NCBI GenBank assembly: GCA_905183005.1
Contig: CAJJDO010000065.1
Location: 124,001-188,000 of the forward strand
DNA: 64,000 nt
Reading direction: 5' to 3'
Source: Paramecium pentaurelia
Taxonomy: Eukaryota; Ciliophora; Oligohymenophorea; Peniculida; Parameciidae
The notes under the pieces were generated by a model. That model searched no databases and had not been told where the DNA came from. It worked only from the letters and a program-made list of their open reading frames with translations. Both the position numbers and the translations under genes were made by a program. Positions 53,216 through 64,000 of the stretch are shown here, piece after piece (the first letter of the stretch is position 1; the number at the start of each line of letters is the position of its first letter).

Positions 53216-56200
53216 ATGTATAATAAGTTTAAACCAATCATAATGGATGACACTACCTTAGGATCAATTGATTCCAAAAGTGTAATGTTTCTTACTGCAA
53301 GTCCATCATAATACAAAACAAAATAATAAGTGATTCTTTCAAGAAAACTCTCTAAATTAGAACCTTTGATAATTGAAAAAGACAAAAGAAGTGATTCAAG
53401 AAGTTAAGAAAAACAATTATCATATGATCTTGGTGTTACTTAAGTTTAAGATTGGAAATCATTCATGTAAAAAGATGCTGATTTAATCAAAGAATTCAAT
53501 GAAACTACAGAGAAAATAAGAAGAAGTTCAATTTAATCTTAACATTCATAAATTTTCATGTCTTCTACAAAAATAGACAAAATTAATCAATCACAATTTA
53601 ATGATAGAAGATCCTCTATTAATTTAAAGTCTTGTGATAATGATGACTTTCTTGAAAAAATGAAATTAGGAAAGTATGATAAATATGTATATTCTAGTAA
53701 ACAGTTACCAAATTTAACAACGACAGAATTTATGAAGTGCGTTAGATAAAAAGAAAAATTAACAGAATATGCTAAAGTTTATTAATAATCTCCATAAAAT
53801 ATATATCTCAAGTTAAACAATTGTATTATGCTTATCATTTATTGATTAGCTTAGAATTATGTACCAAAAACCTTTGGATTAGTGACTACTTAAGGAAATC
53901 AATTGATTCAAGTAAATGCATCTAGATATCTGAGAAATATTGATGATTGTAAAGTTTATGCAGAAGCTATGAAAACAACATAATCATAAGGCATCTAGAA
54001 AATGTAATTAAATAACAATATTTATGATCCAATTTAATTTAAGGAATTATTATCTAGTTTTCCTAATACAATAAGGGAATTAGAATTAAAAGATTGCAAA
54101 TTAAATTTTAAACATATGGATACTTTAATGGCTTATATAAATAAGAATTTGATATTAAAATTGAATTTAGAATAAAATTTATTAAGAGACTAAGGTTGCA
54201 ATATTCTTATGAAACATTTAATGAATAATAATACATTGTAATGTTTAAATTTATGCAATAATAAAATTACAGAATCTTCAAGTGTAGCTTTGAGTAATTT
54301 CTTAAAGTAATCTTAAAGACTTTTAGAATTATATTTAGGGTTTAATAATCTCTAAATTAATGGAAGTATCTAAATTTGGAAAGCTATGTATAAGAATACA
54401 AGCATAAAGATCTTTGATATGTCTCATAATGCAATTGCTTCTTTGGAATGTGCATAGGCTATAGCTAAAGCATTGTCTCGTTCTTATAATGAATTAGTAC
54501 ATATTGATATAAGATATAATAAATTTAATCAATAATAGAGTCTAATAATTGCTGAAGGTTTGATTAAAAATGAAACTATTTATGGATTTCATTTTGAAGG
54601 TAATTATTAAGATATAATAATGAATTCAAATGGATTTTTAATTAATAGAAAAGAAGAAATGAAATTAAAATAATAAAAAATAGAATAATTAAATAAATAA
54701 CCATAATATTTTAAATTATTAGATGAAGATAAATAAGAAGATTAAAATAAATTAAAAACAGATGAAGATTTATGTTTAGCTTATCATAGAAGCAGAAGAA
54801 TAAAATCAACTGAATTAAACAAATAAAAAATAAATATGATAAATAAATTGGATGTTTGTTGGATATGTGAAGGATGGTAAGAAATTAAATTCTAATGGAA
54901 TAAAAAATCTGGAACCTTAAAATCTGAACCAATATTTATACATTTCGATTTTGATGATTATAAACCCTATTTAATGACCTTTTTAAATGGAGAATTCTTC
55001 TTTGTAAAAATGTGTCCTCCTAATAGATCAATCAAATATTTCTTTACTAATCCAATTCTTGGAATCTAGTGTGTTGCAGAAGATCAAAATATTTTATATT
55101 TACATAAGCCACTCCCTTCTATTCCTTTTCTATACAATAATGAAATTTTAGTTGATGGAAATACTATGTAAATGATTAATGAATTAATATCACCATCCAA
55201 CTAAGTTTTATTTGATAGATATGTACCTTTAGTTTAAGCCAAACCAAGAGAAACAATGACTTTATTTGATTTTTCTCCATATTTGAATGTTGCATCCACT
55301 AAATGGTCAGTTGAAACATCAATATTCAGATATTTTCCACCTGATACTGATAAATTAATAGAGGAATGCTTTGAATTTGATTATCAAAATTCAAAAATAA
55401 ATAGGTTGGTAAAAGAAACTGAATTACAAGATGTTAAAGATATATTAAAATAATTCTATGTTTAAATCTTCAATTGTTACAAGTACTTTGCATCAGGGAA
55501 TTCAACTGCACCTGTATTAATATTATAATAATATTATAGATCCCATGTTTAGGTCCATCAGATTATGTGGAATTTCTAATATCCACTGATGTTATAGAAG
55601 GAGTCAAACCAAATGATATAGATATTGGATTTACTTCAACAGCAGGTGCTAAAGATGTCTAATTCCCTTAAGCTTATGAAAAAGGGATAGTGAGATGTTA
55701 ATTGATGGAAGTGTTGGTTAGATTTTGTAATGACAAATACATCAGAAGTGGGTTGTGTCAAACTATGACTGAAGGATTATCATAATTATAATAATAATGC
55801 TTAGAGTTTTTATCTAAATTCGATACCTCTTAGGCTTGGAGGAAGATGAGATTATGGAATGAAAAATGTGATATTCTTATACGTGATAGAATGCCTATGA
55901 TAAAAATTCTATATAAATATACTTGTAAATTAAGTAAGAAACCCTAGTAATATAAATATGATTATATCTCACCTTAAGATTTTAGAGACTTTTTAAAATA
56001 ATCAAATGTTATTTGTGATGAATTAACAGAAAGAGAATGCTACTTAGCTTACTTATAAAGCATGATAACATAAAAGGATGAATTATTTTCACCAAAACAT
56101 TATTAAATGAATCTTTATGAATTTATAGAAGCTATTGCAAGAATTGCTGAAAAAGTATCCATTATAAGAGGTGAAAAAGTTCTTGAAATTGAATATAGAA

Positions 56201-56568
56201 GAGCTCAAGATTTGTAGGATAAAATAGCTGGATTACTACTTTTAATGTATCTGACATTGATAGATGAAATTAAAAAGGCTTTGCCTAATGAACCAGATAT
56301 TAAGCATCTTGAAAATTGTATGAATAATGATTTCAGATCCAAAAAACAAAAGCTAGAGGATTCATTTACTGATGGAGATGAACCTCCATATGATGTTAAA
56401 GTTGAATTACCTATTTTAATTGCTCAAGTTCCAAATATTTAAGGCAATGCAAATGGACCTGCCAAGAGAATGACTATTCGTAATATCAAATTGTTAAAGC
56501 CCTCTATTACTAAGTACTCTCTCACAAATTTTGTACAATTCTTTATTAGCTTAAATGAAAGAACCTGA
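53216..56568 (+). CDS. Large leucine-rich-repeat protein with a CWICEGW domain
   Basis: About 1100 residues. Residues roughly 260-480 are ribonuclease-inhibitor-type LRRs (NTLQCLNLCNNKITESSSVA; RLLELYLGFNNLQING; IKIFDMSHNAI). After a Gln/Lys linker comes a conserved-looking domain starting CWICEGWQEIKF and running through FIHFDFDDYKPYLMTFL and MCPPNRSIKYFF, seen in large ciliate LRR proteins as far as I recall. The C-terminal 350 residues are helical with no known domain. Introns: 53823-53849 and 55514-55539. ATG 53216 (a second in-frame ATG follows at 53243); TGA 56566-56568. Confidence 0.82.
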
Positions 56569-56671
56569 TTATTATTAAATATCCTCATAATTTATATGTT
56601 TTTTTATGGTATTATTTAAAAGTTTTGGTTTTGTTATAAATTTTTACATTTAAGTTAATTACAACAGTCAA

Positions 56672-57461
56672 TCATGAAGAATTGATCTTGTTTTATAACC
56701 ATTTCAGATACAGAGCCTGTTCTCGATCACTTTGTAGGTTTTCCACAAACTATGCAAGTTCAGAATCTATTCCAAAGGTCTTAAGATAATTAAGCATATC
56801 ATTTTATAACTTATTTATTATTACATTATTACAGTATCATCTATAATATAATTTCTTCCTATATAGTCAGTTATTCCTCTTTCTTATCGTGGAATTTGTT
56901 TATGTTCTTCAATGTCATCAATAATCTAAATCATATTAATTTAAATCTATATATTTAATGAATGACATTATACTTTGCTTCTATATGCTGAACATTCATA
57001 ACAAGAAATTATTCCATTTCCTTTAGTTAAATAAATACTAAAAGGAATATGATTCAAATAAGAAGTTTAGAAATTCTAAACTAGAGTTTCAGTCTAATTT
57101 AATACTGTAAATTTCTAAGTTTCTAATAATTCTTCTTCAAAGGTTTCTTCTTTATTCTAACATTCAATGCAAATTAAAATTTAAACATTTCCTACTGTTT
57201 TACTTAATTCTAATTTTAAGTCATCTTCCAAATCTTGTACTTTAAATCCTTTAATTTCTGTCTAATCTGAATTTGATTGTGTATTCTTTAAAACCATAGT
57301 TTCAAATATCATTCCTCTCTCAATAAGTTGATATAAATGATCTTATTTTAGATCAAATAACTACTTTTTTCTATTATTGATTCTGAAATGTATAATCTCA
57401 ATCCAGAATAATTCATAGGAAGTAGAGTTCTGGCAATTCTTAGCGGTATTTTTGTTATCAT
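56672..57461 (-). CDS. MAM33/p32 family mitochondrial matrix protein
   Basis: About 245 residues. N-terminal basic amphipathic presequence (MITKIPLRIARTLLPMNYSG) fits mitochondrial import. The C-terminal signature is clear: YIGRNYIIDDTLQNDMLNYL, then FGIDSELAQFV and EQALYLKWLQNKI, corresponding to 'Y.GP.f..LD..LQ....YL..RGI' and 'YL.WL' of MAM33/C1QBP. These trimeric acidic proteins act in mitochondrial translation and homeostasis. Introns: 57342-57364 and 56810-56832. A longer upstream frame reaching 57579 is spurious; the presequence frame fixes the start at 57461. TGA 56672-56674. Confidence 0.85.
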
Positions 57462-57943
57462 TAATGTTAAAAAATATATATATATATAAAATAATATAAA
57501 TTACATTAAAGTAAAAATTAAATGGGAGCTTCAATCGTTCAATAATTTTACACTTTTCAATATTTTTGTAATCTTTCAATATAAACCTACAAATCCTTAG
57601 TTTAGATTTTATTAAAAAAATTACAATATATTATTTTATCAGCTGTTATCAATTTATGTTATAGAAAATATATCAGTCTCTAAAATTATAAAAATAAGTA
57701 AATAGTTCATAAACTTAGTCAGATCAGAATTTGAATTATCAAATTAATCTTATCTTATATTTTGGAAATACTAATAATATAATTAATAGAATTAATAATT
57801 ATTATTATTTATTAAATTCTGAAAAAACATTAAAACTTATTAGATTTTAATTATTGATTTAAGATCTTCTTAAGATAAATAAATTGACAAGATCGATTAC
57901 TAAAATTAAAAAGTAATTTATTATGAAAATTATATAGAATATT
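57462..57943. other. Intergenic, about 480 bp
   Basis: AT-rich spacer between two minus-strand genes. It contains a TA dinucleotide tract near 57476-57488. Nothing else recognised. Confidence 0.6.
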
Positions 57944-60900
57944 TCATTAGTTTGATAATACTTCATCCATTTCATTTTATTTTTCAATATTTCTATTTTC
58001 CAATTATTCTATTTATTATATAAAGTTATACCATTAGCATCTCTAAATTTATTTTTTATGAGTAAATAAAACTCATGATTTCTTCTTTTGTAATTCTTGT
58101 GACTCAATCTAAAGCAACTATCACATTAGATTGGTTTTTCACATTACTTACATATAACTTCTGCTAAATCTGTTTTGCAAATTTAACAATTCTCACTATA
58201 ACCTATACCAAAACTAACATTTATTGCTTAATTTGTCAAAGGGATTCCTCTTTTATTTTTTCTAAAAATCTTTTATATTAAAATAATTTTTGGAATTATT
58301 GATAATGTTTAATCTATATTGTTTAATTTATCTTCAACTTTAGTACTAACAAATTATTAAGCAATAAATCTTTCTACTTTATTAGCTTTTTTATCTTTTA
58401 ATTTTTTCTTTTATTATTCTTATTATTTTAATAATTCTTATTCTTTTCTTGCTATCTCTATTTTCTTTTGTTATTTTACAAACTCCTCTAACAAATTAAT
58501 CCCTTACATTTTTTGATGCCTATGTTTTTTTTCTATAAATGTTACTAAAGCTTTTGCACAACCTTTTAAACCTAATAATTTTTTAGTTAATCTTTTTTTC
58601 ATTAAAAATCCTCTTGTGCATTTTTAAACAATTATTACATAATGCATATACTATAAATTTTTGACATCTTCCTATTATTATATCTTTTCTTCTTTCAATC
58701 TTAATTATTAAAGAACATTCTATTTTTATCCTCCTTAAATTTCAATTTCATTTTTAACTTTCAACTCCTTTTTATATTTATTTTTCATTTATTCTATAGA
58801 TAACAATTTTAATTGTAATCTTTGACTTTAAGTTTGCACTTAATTTAATTTCTCTTTCATTTATAATACTTCTTAACATCTATCTCCAAGATCTTTCATT
58901 AATTGATCTATGTTCTCTTTAATCATCAATTTCTTATCATCCAATTCTGCAATAACTTTATTTCTTTTATCTTAAATTGATCTTAATTCTTATCTTAATA
59001 AATCACATTATTATTTAACTTTCCCTTTATCAGATGTTGTTCCTTTCAAAGATTCAACTAACTTCTCTGTTTTTTTTAGTTTCTTAATTAATCTATCATA
59101 TTTTGGTTTCTATTCTCTTTCCTTCTTATTTTCATCTTCAATTTCCTTTTATAAATACTTCTGTAAATATTTTAAATGCAACCTTCTCTCCTCTAATATA
59201 ATAGGATTTAAGATATCTTTAATATCACCCATAATCTAAATGTATTATTTTTGATTCTCTAAACCTGGAGTAAGGAATGTGATGAATTCCTATTCAGTCA
59301 AAACACCATCACTATTATTATCCAACATTTTTATGAATTCTTATATTTCTTATTCTTTAATATTTAAACTAAATATTAAAATTAATTATACTTTAATCTG
59401 CAAATGTTATTCTAAATTTCTTTGATAGTTAAAACACCATCTTTATCTTCATCTAAAAGAGCATAAGCATCATTCAATTTTAAATCATTCTTGGCAATCT
59501 AATTTGCTACTGTTAATGCTATATCAGGATCTGATATATTCCCTTATCCTAAAATTTAAGATTATGCTCCACTCACTAATTCTGTTTTTAAATCATCTAA
59601 ACCTTATTTTAGTCTTATCTTTCTTAAACTTTAATACTCTCCATTTATTTAAATTACATTCTCCTTCCTACTCTCTTATTCAATCAATTTATCCAATTCC
59701 TTTATCTTCATTTCCTAGGTTTTTACTTCATCATTCAATAAAGTATTTTCCTTTCTTAAAGCTCTTAAAATATCTAAATCTTTTTTAATTTAATCCTTAT
59801 TATCTTCCTCCTTCTCTTTAATTAATTCTTTTCTTTTAGCTTCATAAACTTATTTAATTTCTTATTGTTTTTCAGTATTTACTTGAAGTACTTTATTATC
59901 TCTTTCCAAAGCTTTTTCTTAAGCTTTTCTAATATTATTTTGTTTAATTTTTAATAGTTCATCTTATTCTTATTAAAACTTTATTGCTTGTTCCTTTTCT
60001 CTCTTTTTTTACTCAAGAAAAGCATTACGTTCTTTTTCCTTATCCCTTTAAGATTTGTCATCTGCCTCTACATCTAATTTAGATTTAATTCCTGCCCCAA
60101 TTCTAACATCAAATAGATTCTTCTTTGGCTTTGCTTCACTTCCTTTTCCTGGTTTCTTTACTTCCATTTCTATTTATAATCAATATTAAAATCATACTTT
60201 TTGGAACCTCTTTTACTACAACTTGAACATCCAATTTCTTCCCTAAATCTTTAGTTAAAATTGCAGCTTTTTATTAATTATTTAACTATGGATCTTCAAG
60301 CTAAGCTTTTGTTTATTTGTCAAATGTTAACTTTTATTTTGTAATTACTTTTGGTTTTATTTATGGTTTTGGTTATTTCTTTTCTATTTTCTCCTAAACA
60401 TATATTTCATCTTCTCTTTTTTGCATCTTTTATTGTTTTTCCTTATGTTTTTTCATTAATTAATTCACCATCTCTTATTAATTAGATGTCTTAGTTGCCT
60501 TCTTAGTTCCTTTTTTTTAAGTTCCTTTTTCTTCTTTACTAATCTTTACAGATACAGCATCTATACTTTCTAAATTAACATTCTATTCCGATTACTTAAT
60601 TAATTATTTGTAACCTTACCATTGATTATTCAAATTAGCTTTCTTCAACCTCCTATTCTTGTTCTTCCTATTTTTATTATGACTTTTCCATTTTTTCTTC
60701 TTATTAATCTTCCTCCTTCTCACCCTCGTTATCTTGATTTTCTTCTTCGTTCTGTTAATCATCTTATTATTAATCCTATTCATTATTGTCTTGATTTTCA
60801 TCATCTCCATCATTATCATTCTATCTGTATAATTAATATAAATATTTACTACTACTCATTGTTCTCATCTTCATTATTATTAGCTTATGATTCATTTTTA

Positions 60901-61020
60901 TTAGACTGCTCCAAATTTTCGTTTTTATCTTCATTTTCTTCCTCATTGTGCTATCTTTTGTATAATTTATTGATGTTACTCTTCATTTTCATAATCCTCT
61001 CCATACTCTTAATCACTCAT
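57944..61020 (-). CDS. Coiled-coil, EF-hand, IQ and B-box protein
   Basis: About 975 residues. N-terminal 110 residues are extremely acidic (runs of Glu, Asp, Gln, Asn), then a basic region, long coiled coil, a pair of EF-hands (LDEDKDGVLTIKEI and LDNNSDGVLTEQEF), more coiled coil, an IQ motif (IVQKCTRGFLMKKRL) and a B-box-like zinc finger near the C-terminus (CQIC.., CKQCEKPIQCDSC, then His residues). Introns: 60955-60979, 60825-60849, 60595-60619, 60170-60197, 59369-59391 (inside the EF-hand pair) and 58009-58031. ATG 61020, TGA 57944-57946. Calcium-sensing cytoskeletal scaffold is the natural guess; no family name fits. Confidence 0.8.
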
Positions 61021-61871
61021 TCTGATTTATAATAAAAAAAATTAAAAGTTTGATTGAATACTTCTTATACTTATATTAAATAGAGATTACAAATATTGTA
61101 TATATTTTCAATCATTCTAAGAATATGTATATCTTAATTAAATATTTGATTCATTTTTTAACATTTATCCCTTATTTTGGATTATGTAATTATTATTTTT
61201 CAATCACTTATATACTCTTTTTTAGTGTGATTATAAAAATGGAAAGCTTAGAATTAAATATTATATAAATATTAATATAAGAGCTCTTTTCTAAATCTTA
61301 TACTTAGAAAAGTAATAATATTATAGTTAAAAATAACAATTTCGATCAAATATGATATATATTCAAAATTTAGAACTACTTATATTTTTTTAACTCATAC
61401 ATCTCTATTTACTTAATTGATTGTTAGGATTCATTTATAAGAGGATTAAAAATTTAATTTAATAAATCCTCCCAATTATAATATTGAATTAATTTAGTCT
61501 AAACTCTATATTAAACAGAAATTTATAATTTTTATAATAAAACTTAAATATATCTCTATATTAAATCTATTATTAGTAGATCGATAATAAAAAATGAAGT
61601 ATCACTTATTAAAATGCTAAAAAAGTATATTTACAACTTTGAACAACAAAAATCAAGATTGATTATTTAGTATTTGATAGATGAATTTCTTAAAGTAAAT
61701 CAAAATATTCACATACTCATAGAAAAAATTTAAATTTATAAGCAAAATTAGAATATATCATTATTTAATAATAGAATTAAATAGATTGATTAATATACTT
61801 TTAATGATAAAAAGTTAAATATGAATAACTTGATAATAGTTTATTTGTATATAATTTTAATTATAATATAA
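61021..61871. other. Intergenic, about 850 bp
   Basis: AT-rich spacer between two minus-strand genes. A 35-codon plus-strand ORF near 61240 (MESLELNIIQILIQEL) has no support. No RNA gene or repeat recognised. Confidence 0.55.
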
Positions 61872-63101
61872 TCAATTTTGATGTTTAAAATCTAAAATTA
61901 TACTAAGTAATTTTTAATTAATATCACTTTAACTTTCTATTACTGCTAAATGAAGTAATTATTTTCTAAAACTCTTAATATCCTATTATTTATATTAATT
62001 GGGTTAGATAAAATTACCTGTTTTATAAAGCTAATATAAGGCCATCAAACAGAATATTCCACAATCAAAACTAATATATATATAAATCGAATACCTATTC
62101 TCTTGTTTTGGACTGCCTTCTATGATTTACCATTAAGTCTGTTCGCCTTTATAATTTAACATTTTTTCTAGACCTTCAACAACATTATCTTATTTTGCAA
62201 AATTAGAATCTAAATATTATATTTGGTTTTCACTAAATTCCACAATAGCACAAAGCCAATGGTTATTTTATAAATTGATAGGAATGTATGTATATTTAAA
62301 CAGACTAAAAATGTTTTTTTAAATTTGAGAGGAGAATTTGTATTTAGCTTTTAAATTTTCAATTTGAATGTTTAATTTATTAAATTGATATTTTCCTTTT
62401 TCATTTTCAAGTAAGATTACATTATTAATTTTGATTTACCCTTTTGCTATTACTTAGGATGGTTCTTTTGGATCTTTTTTTATATAAGTAATATTTTTCA
62501 CTTCGAATTTGTATTTTTACAATAACTCATTTTATTAAGAATTTTAATCCTATTAACCAATGTTAAATTGATTTGAAAAATTGTCTTATTAATCAAGGTT
62601 TTATGGAGGTTAGGATTTTCTAATGAATTGTAATGGATTTATGGTTTTAAAGATGTTTGAAATCTTAGAGAAAACTGAATCACCTTTATTTTAAGTCTAT
62701 TGAGTTTATTGTTGTTCTTATTGATATGATTATTCAAACGTTTAAAATGAATCACGAGTGGAATCATATTAATATTGAGTTACCATCATATTTGGAAGGA
62801 TAGAATTAGTAACATCTGGTATGAATTCTGTGAAAACATGACAATCTAATGAAAGTACCTAATAAAATATATATAAATTATATACTTAAAATTCTCCATA
62901 GTAATATGAAAACATCTATTAAAAAAATACAAAATGTTGAGCTGTCAAAAATTAATTATTTGCTAAGACACTCAAAAAATCATCATTAATAGTAACACCA
63001 TGTTTACGTGTATTAAAATTCTTGAATTTATACTATTCATTTAAGTAATCAGCCCAGAATATTTTCTACTTAACTTTCATAAGGGTTAACTCTTCAGTCA
63101 T
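61872..63101 (-). CDS. Ulp1/SENP-type SUMO protease (peptidase C48)
   Basis: About 390 residues. The C-terminal catalytic domain has the complete set: His in NNHWLCAIVEF, Asp in QYLDSNF, Gln in SPKQEN and Cys in FDCGIFCL. A conserved early block (DFLSVLANNQFLTAQ) and a Gln-rich linker precede it. Such enzymes mature SUMO and remove it from targets, often at the nucleus. Introns: 62859-62885 and 62071-62094; the second lies between catalytic Gln and Cys and must be removed to make the SFDCG junction. ATG 63101, TGA 61872-61874. Confidence 0.88.
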
Positions 63102-63132
63102 AATATTTATTTATTTATATAATATATATTAA
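63102..63132. promoter_or_regulatory. Bidirectional promoter region, 31 bp
   Basis: The gap between the divergent start codons of the Ulp1-like and last plus-strand genes is only 31 bp, so core promoters must overlap each other or the coding regions. Confidence 0.5.
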
Positions 63133-64000
63133 ATGGATGCCCTAACAAAAATTGTAACTATAGGAGAAAGAGCAATTTCTGAATTGAATAAATAACCATT
63201 AACACAATGGAATGGAACTACAATTAGCACAATAAAATATGTATGGGATTGAATATTTAGAAAAGATAATAGAACGGTTAAATCTATGCTTTGATGAGAT
63301 AAATTTTCATTTATAAAAGAAAGGGTTGAATGATGAATCTAATGTAATCTCAAAGTTATGCAATCATTTTAATATTTTATTCTAAAAAGTGGAAGAGATT
63401 AATCAACGAAAACATTAGAATCCCCCAGAACTTCCTTTAGAATATTGTTAAAGATCATTTTCAACTAATGCAACTTCTAAAACTTTATTTGGTGGAGCAG
63501 AAATCCAAAGTTTTAATATATCTTCTTCTTAAAAGTCTAAATTCATATCTGCAGAATAAGAATTCAGAAGTAATAAGCCTAAGTTTAGGAAGAATGTTTA
63601 ATCAAAGGGAACAGATACTGGTGAAGATGCTATGCGTTATTTAAATGTAGAATATTTAGGTGAAAAAGAGAGGGAATTATAAAGAGCTAAAGAGGAGAAT
63701 GATATGAATCTTAGAGAAATAGAAAAGTTTCTAAAGTTTAAAGGATTATGGAGTGAAATAAATGCAAGCAATGCTCCTTATAAATTATAAGATCTTGGTA
63801 AGACATTAGAAAGAGAACTCTAACGTAATGAAATATTTATTAATGAATAAATTAGAATTGCTAATTAAGAACTTGACTTTCCACCTAGAGATATGAAATA
63901 AGAAATAAAAGATAGAATTGTTGTTGGTGTATAAAAATCAACTGCAGATAGAATATTAAAATATGCTGAGAGAAAAATGAAAGAAGAATTTGAGAAATTT
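63133..64000 (+). CDS. Coiled-coil protein, 3' end cut by window
   Basis: At least 280 residues; still open at the window end. N-terminal helical part (MDALTKIVTIGERAISELN), a Ser/Thr/Asn-rich linker near residue 110-170, then charged coiled coil (LNVEYLGEKERELQRAKEEN). One 25-nt intron at 63241-63265 removes a frame-ending TGA. An alternative start at the ATG near 63212 opens a frame without intron removal. No family recognised. Confidence 0.68.

Noticed and set aside
57461..57579. Longer N-terminus for the MAM33-like protein starting MKDYKNIEKC
   Set aside because: It uses a different frame from the clear mitochondrial presequence that splices into the conserved body with a standard 23-nt intron.
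60616..61032. ORFs on both strands in the last exons near 60.6-61.0 kb
   Set aside because: They are shadows of the acidic repeat-like start of the coiled-coil/EF-hand/IQ/B-box gene.

Overview
The window reads as macronuclear DNA of a ciliate, most likely Paramecium. Three signs agree. Reading frames are full of in-frame TAA and TAG where conserved families have Gln, and TGA is the only stop. Base composition is very AT-rich. Coding regions are split by tiny introns of 19-36 nt with GTA..TAG ends, typical of Paramecium and far shorter than Tetrahymena introns. Genes sit on both strands with very short spacers; several divergent start codons are only 31-134 bp apart and one convergent pair of stop codons abuts with no spacer. 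No tRNA, rRNA, transposon, CRISPR or telomere repeat was seen. All gene calls come from reading frames, splice-site fit and family motifs; no database search was run.

Layout. 1-7.5 kb (+): two adjacent hybrid histidine kinases (the first truncated by the window edge), a Nuf2-like kinetochore coiled coil and an N-myristoylated AGC kinase. 7.6-13.0 kb (-): importin-7/8-like karyopherin, a PTB/hnRNP L-like RRM protein, a doubtful small gene and a calcyphosin-like EF-hand protein. 14.0-19.6 kb (+): an orphan protein, a ubiquitin-like/ankyrin/PH/AGC kinase fusion, SRP19 and a coiled-coil protein. 19.7-28.6 kb: an orphan (-), the complex I subunit NDUFS8 (+), a 4.9-kb TmcB-like PAS membrane protein (-) and a small orphan (-). 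28.6-35.2 kb: MYST acetyltransferase (+), MORN protein (+), Mei2-like RNA-binding protein (-), CFAP45-like ciliary protein (+) and an orphan (+). 35.2-39.7 kb: three orphans (-) and a DMT-type transporter (+). 39.8-45.1 kb: GH38 alpha-mannosidase (-), p24/GOLD cargo receptor (-), SSNA1 (+), an orphan (-) and a Rab GTPase (+). 45.4-50.3 kb: CK1-family kinase (-), coiled-coil protein (-) and an Aurora-like kinase (+). 50.3-64 kb: a small HTH-like protein (+), MIR-domain protein (-), LRR protein (+), MAM33/p32 (-), a coiled-coil/EF-hand/IQ/B-box protein (-), an Ulp1 SUMO protease (-) and a partial coiled-coil gene (+).

How the genes relate. This is not an operon landscape; most neighbours are unrelated housekeeping or signalling genes. 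Themes do recur: phospho-signalling (two histidine kinases and four Ser/Thr kinases), cilium and basal body (CFAP45, SSNA1, MORN and several coiled coils), secretory traffic (SRP19, p24, Rab, GH38), RNA binding (PTB-like, Mei2-like) and mitochondria (NDUFS8, MAM33). The most unusual items are the kinase fusion, the EF-hand/IQ/B-box coiled coil, motif losses in the Rab and the mannosidase, and the extreme packing of gene ends.
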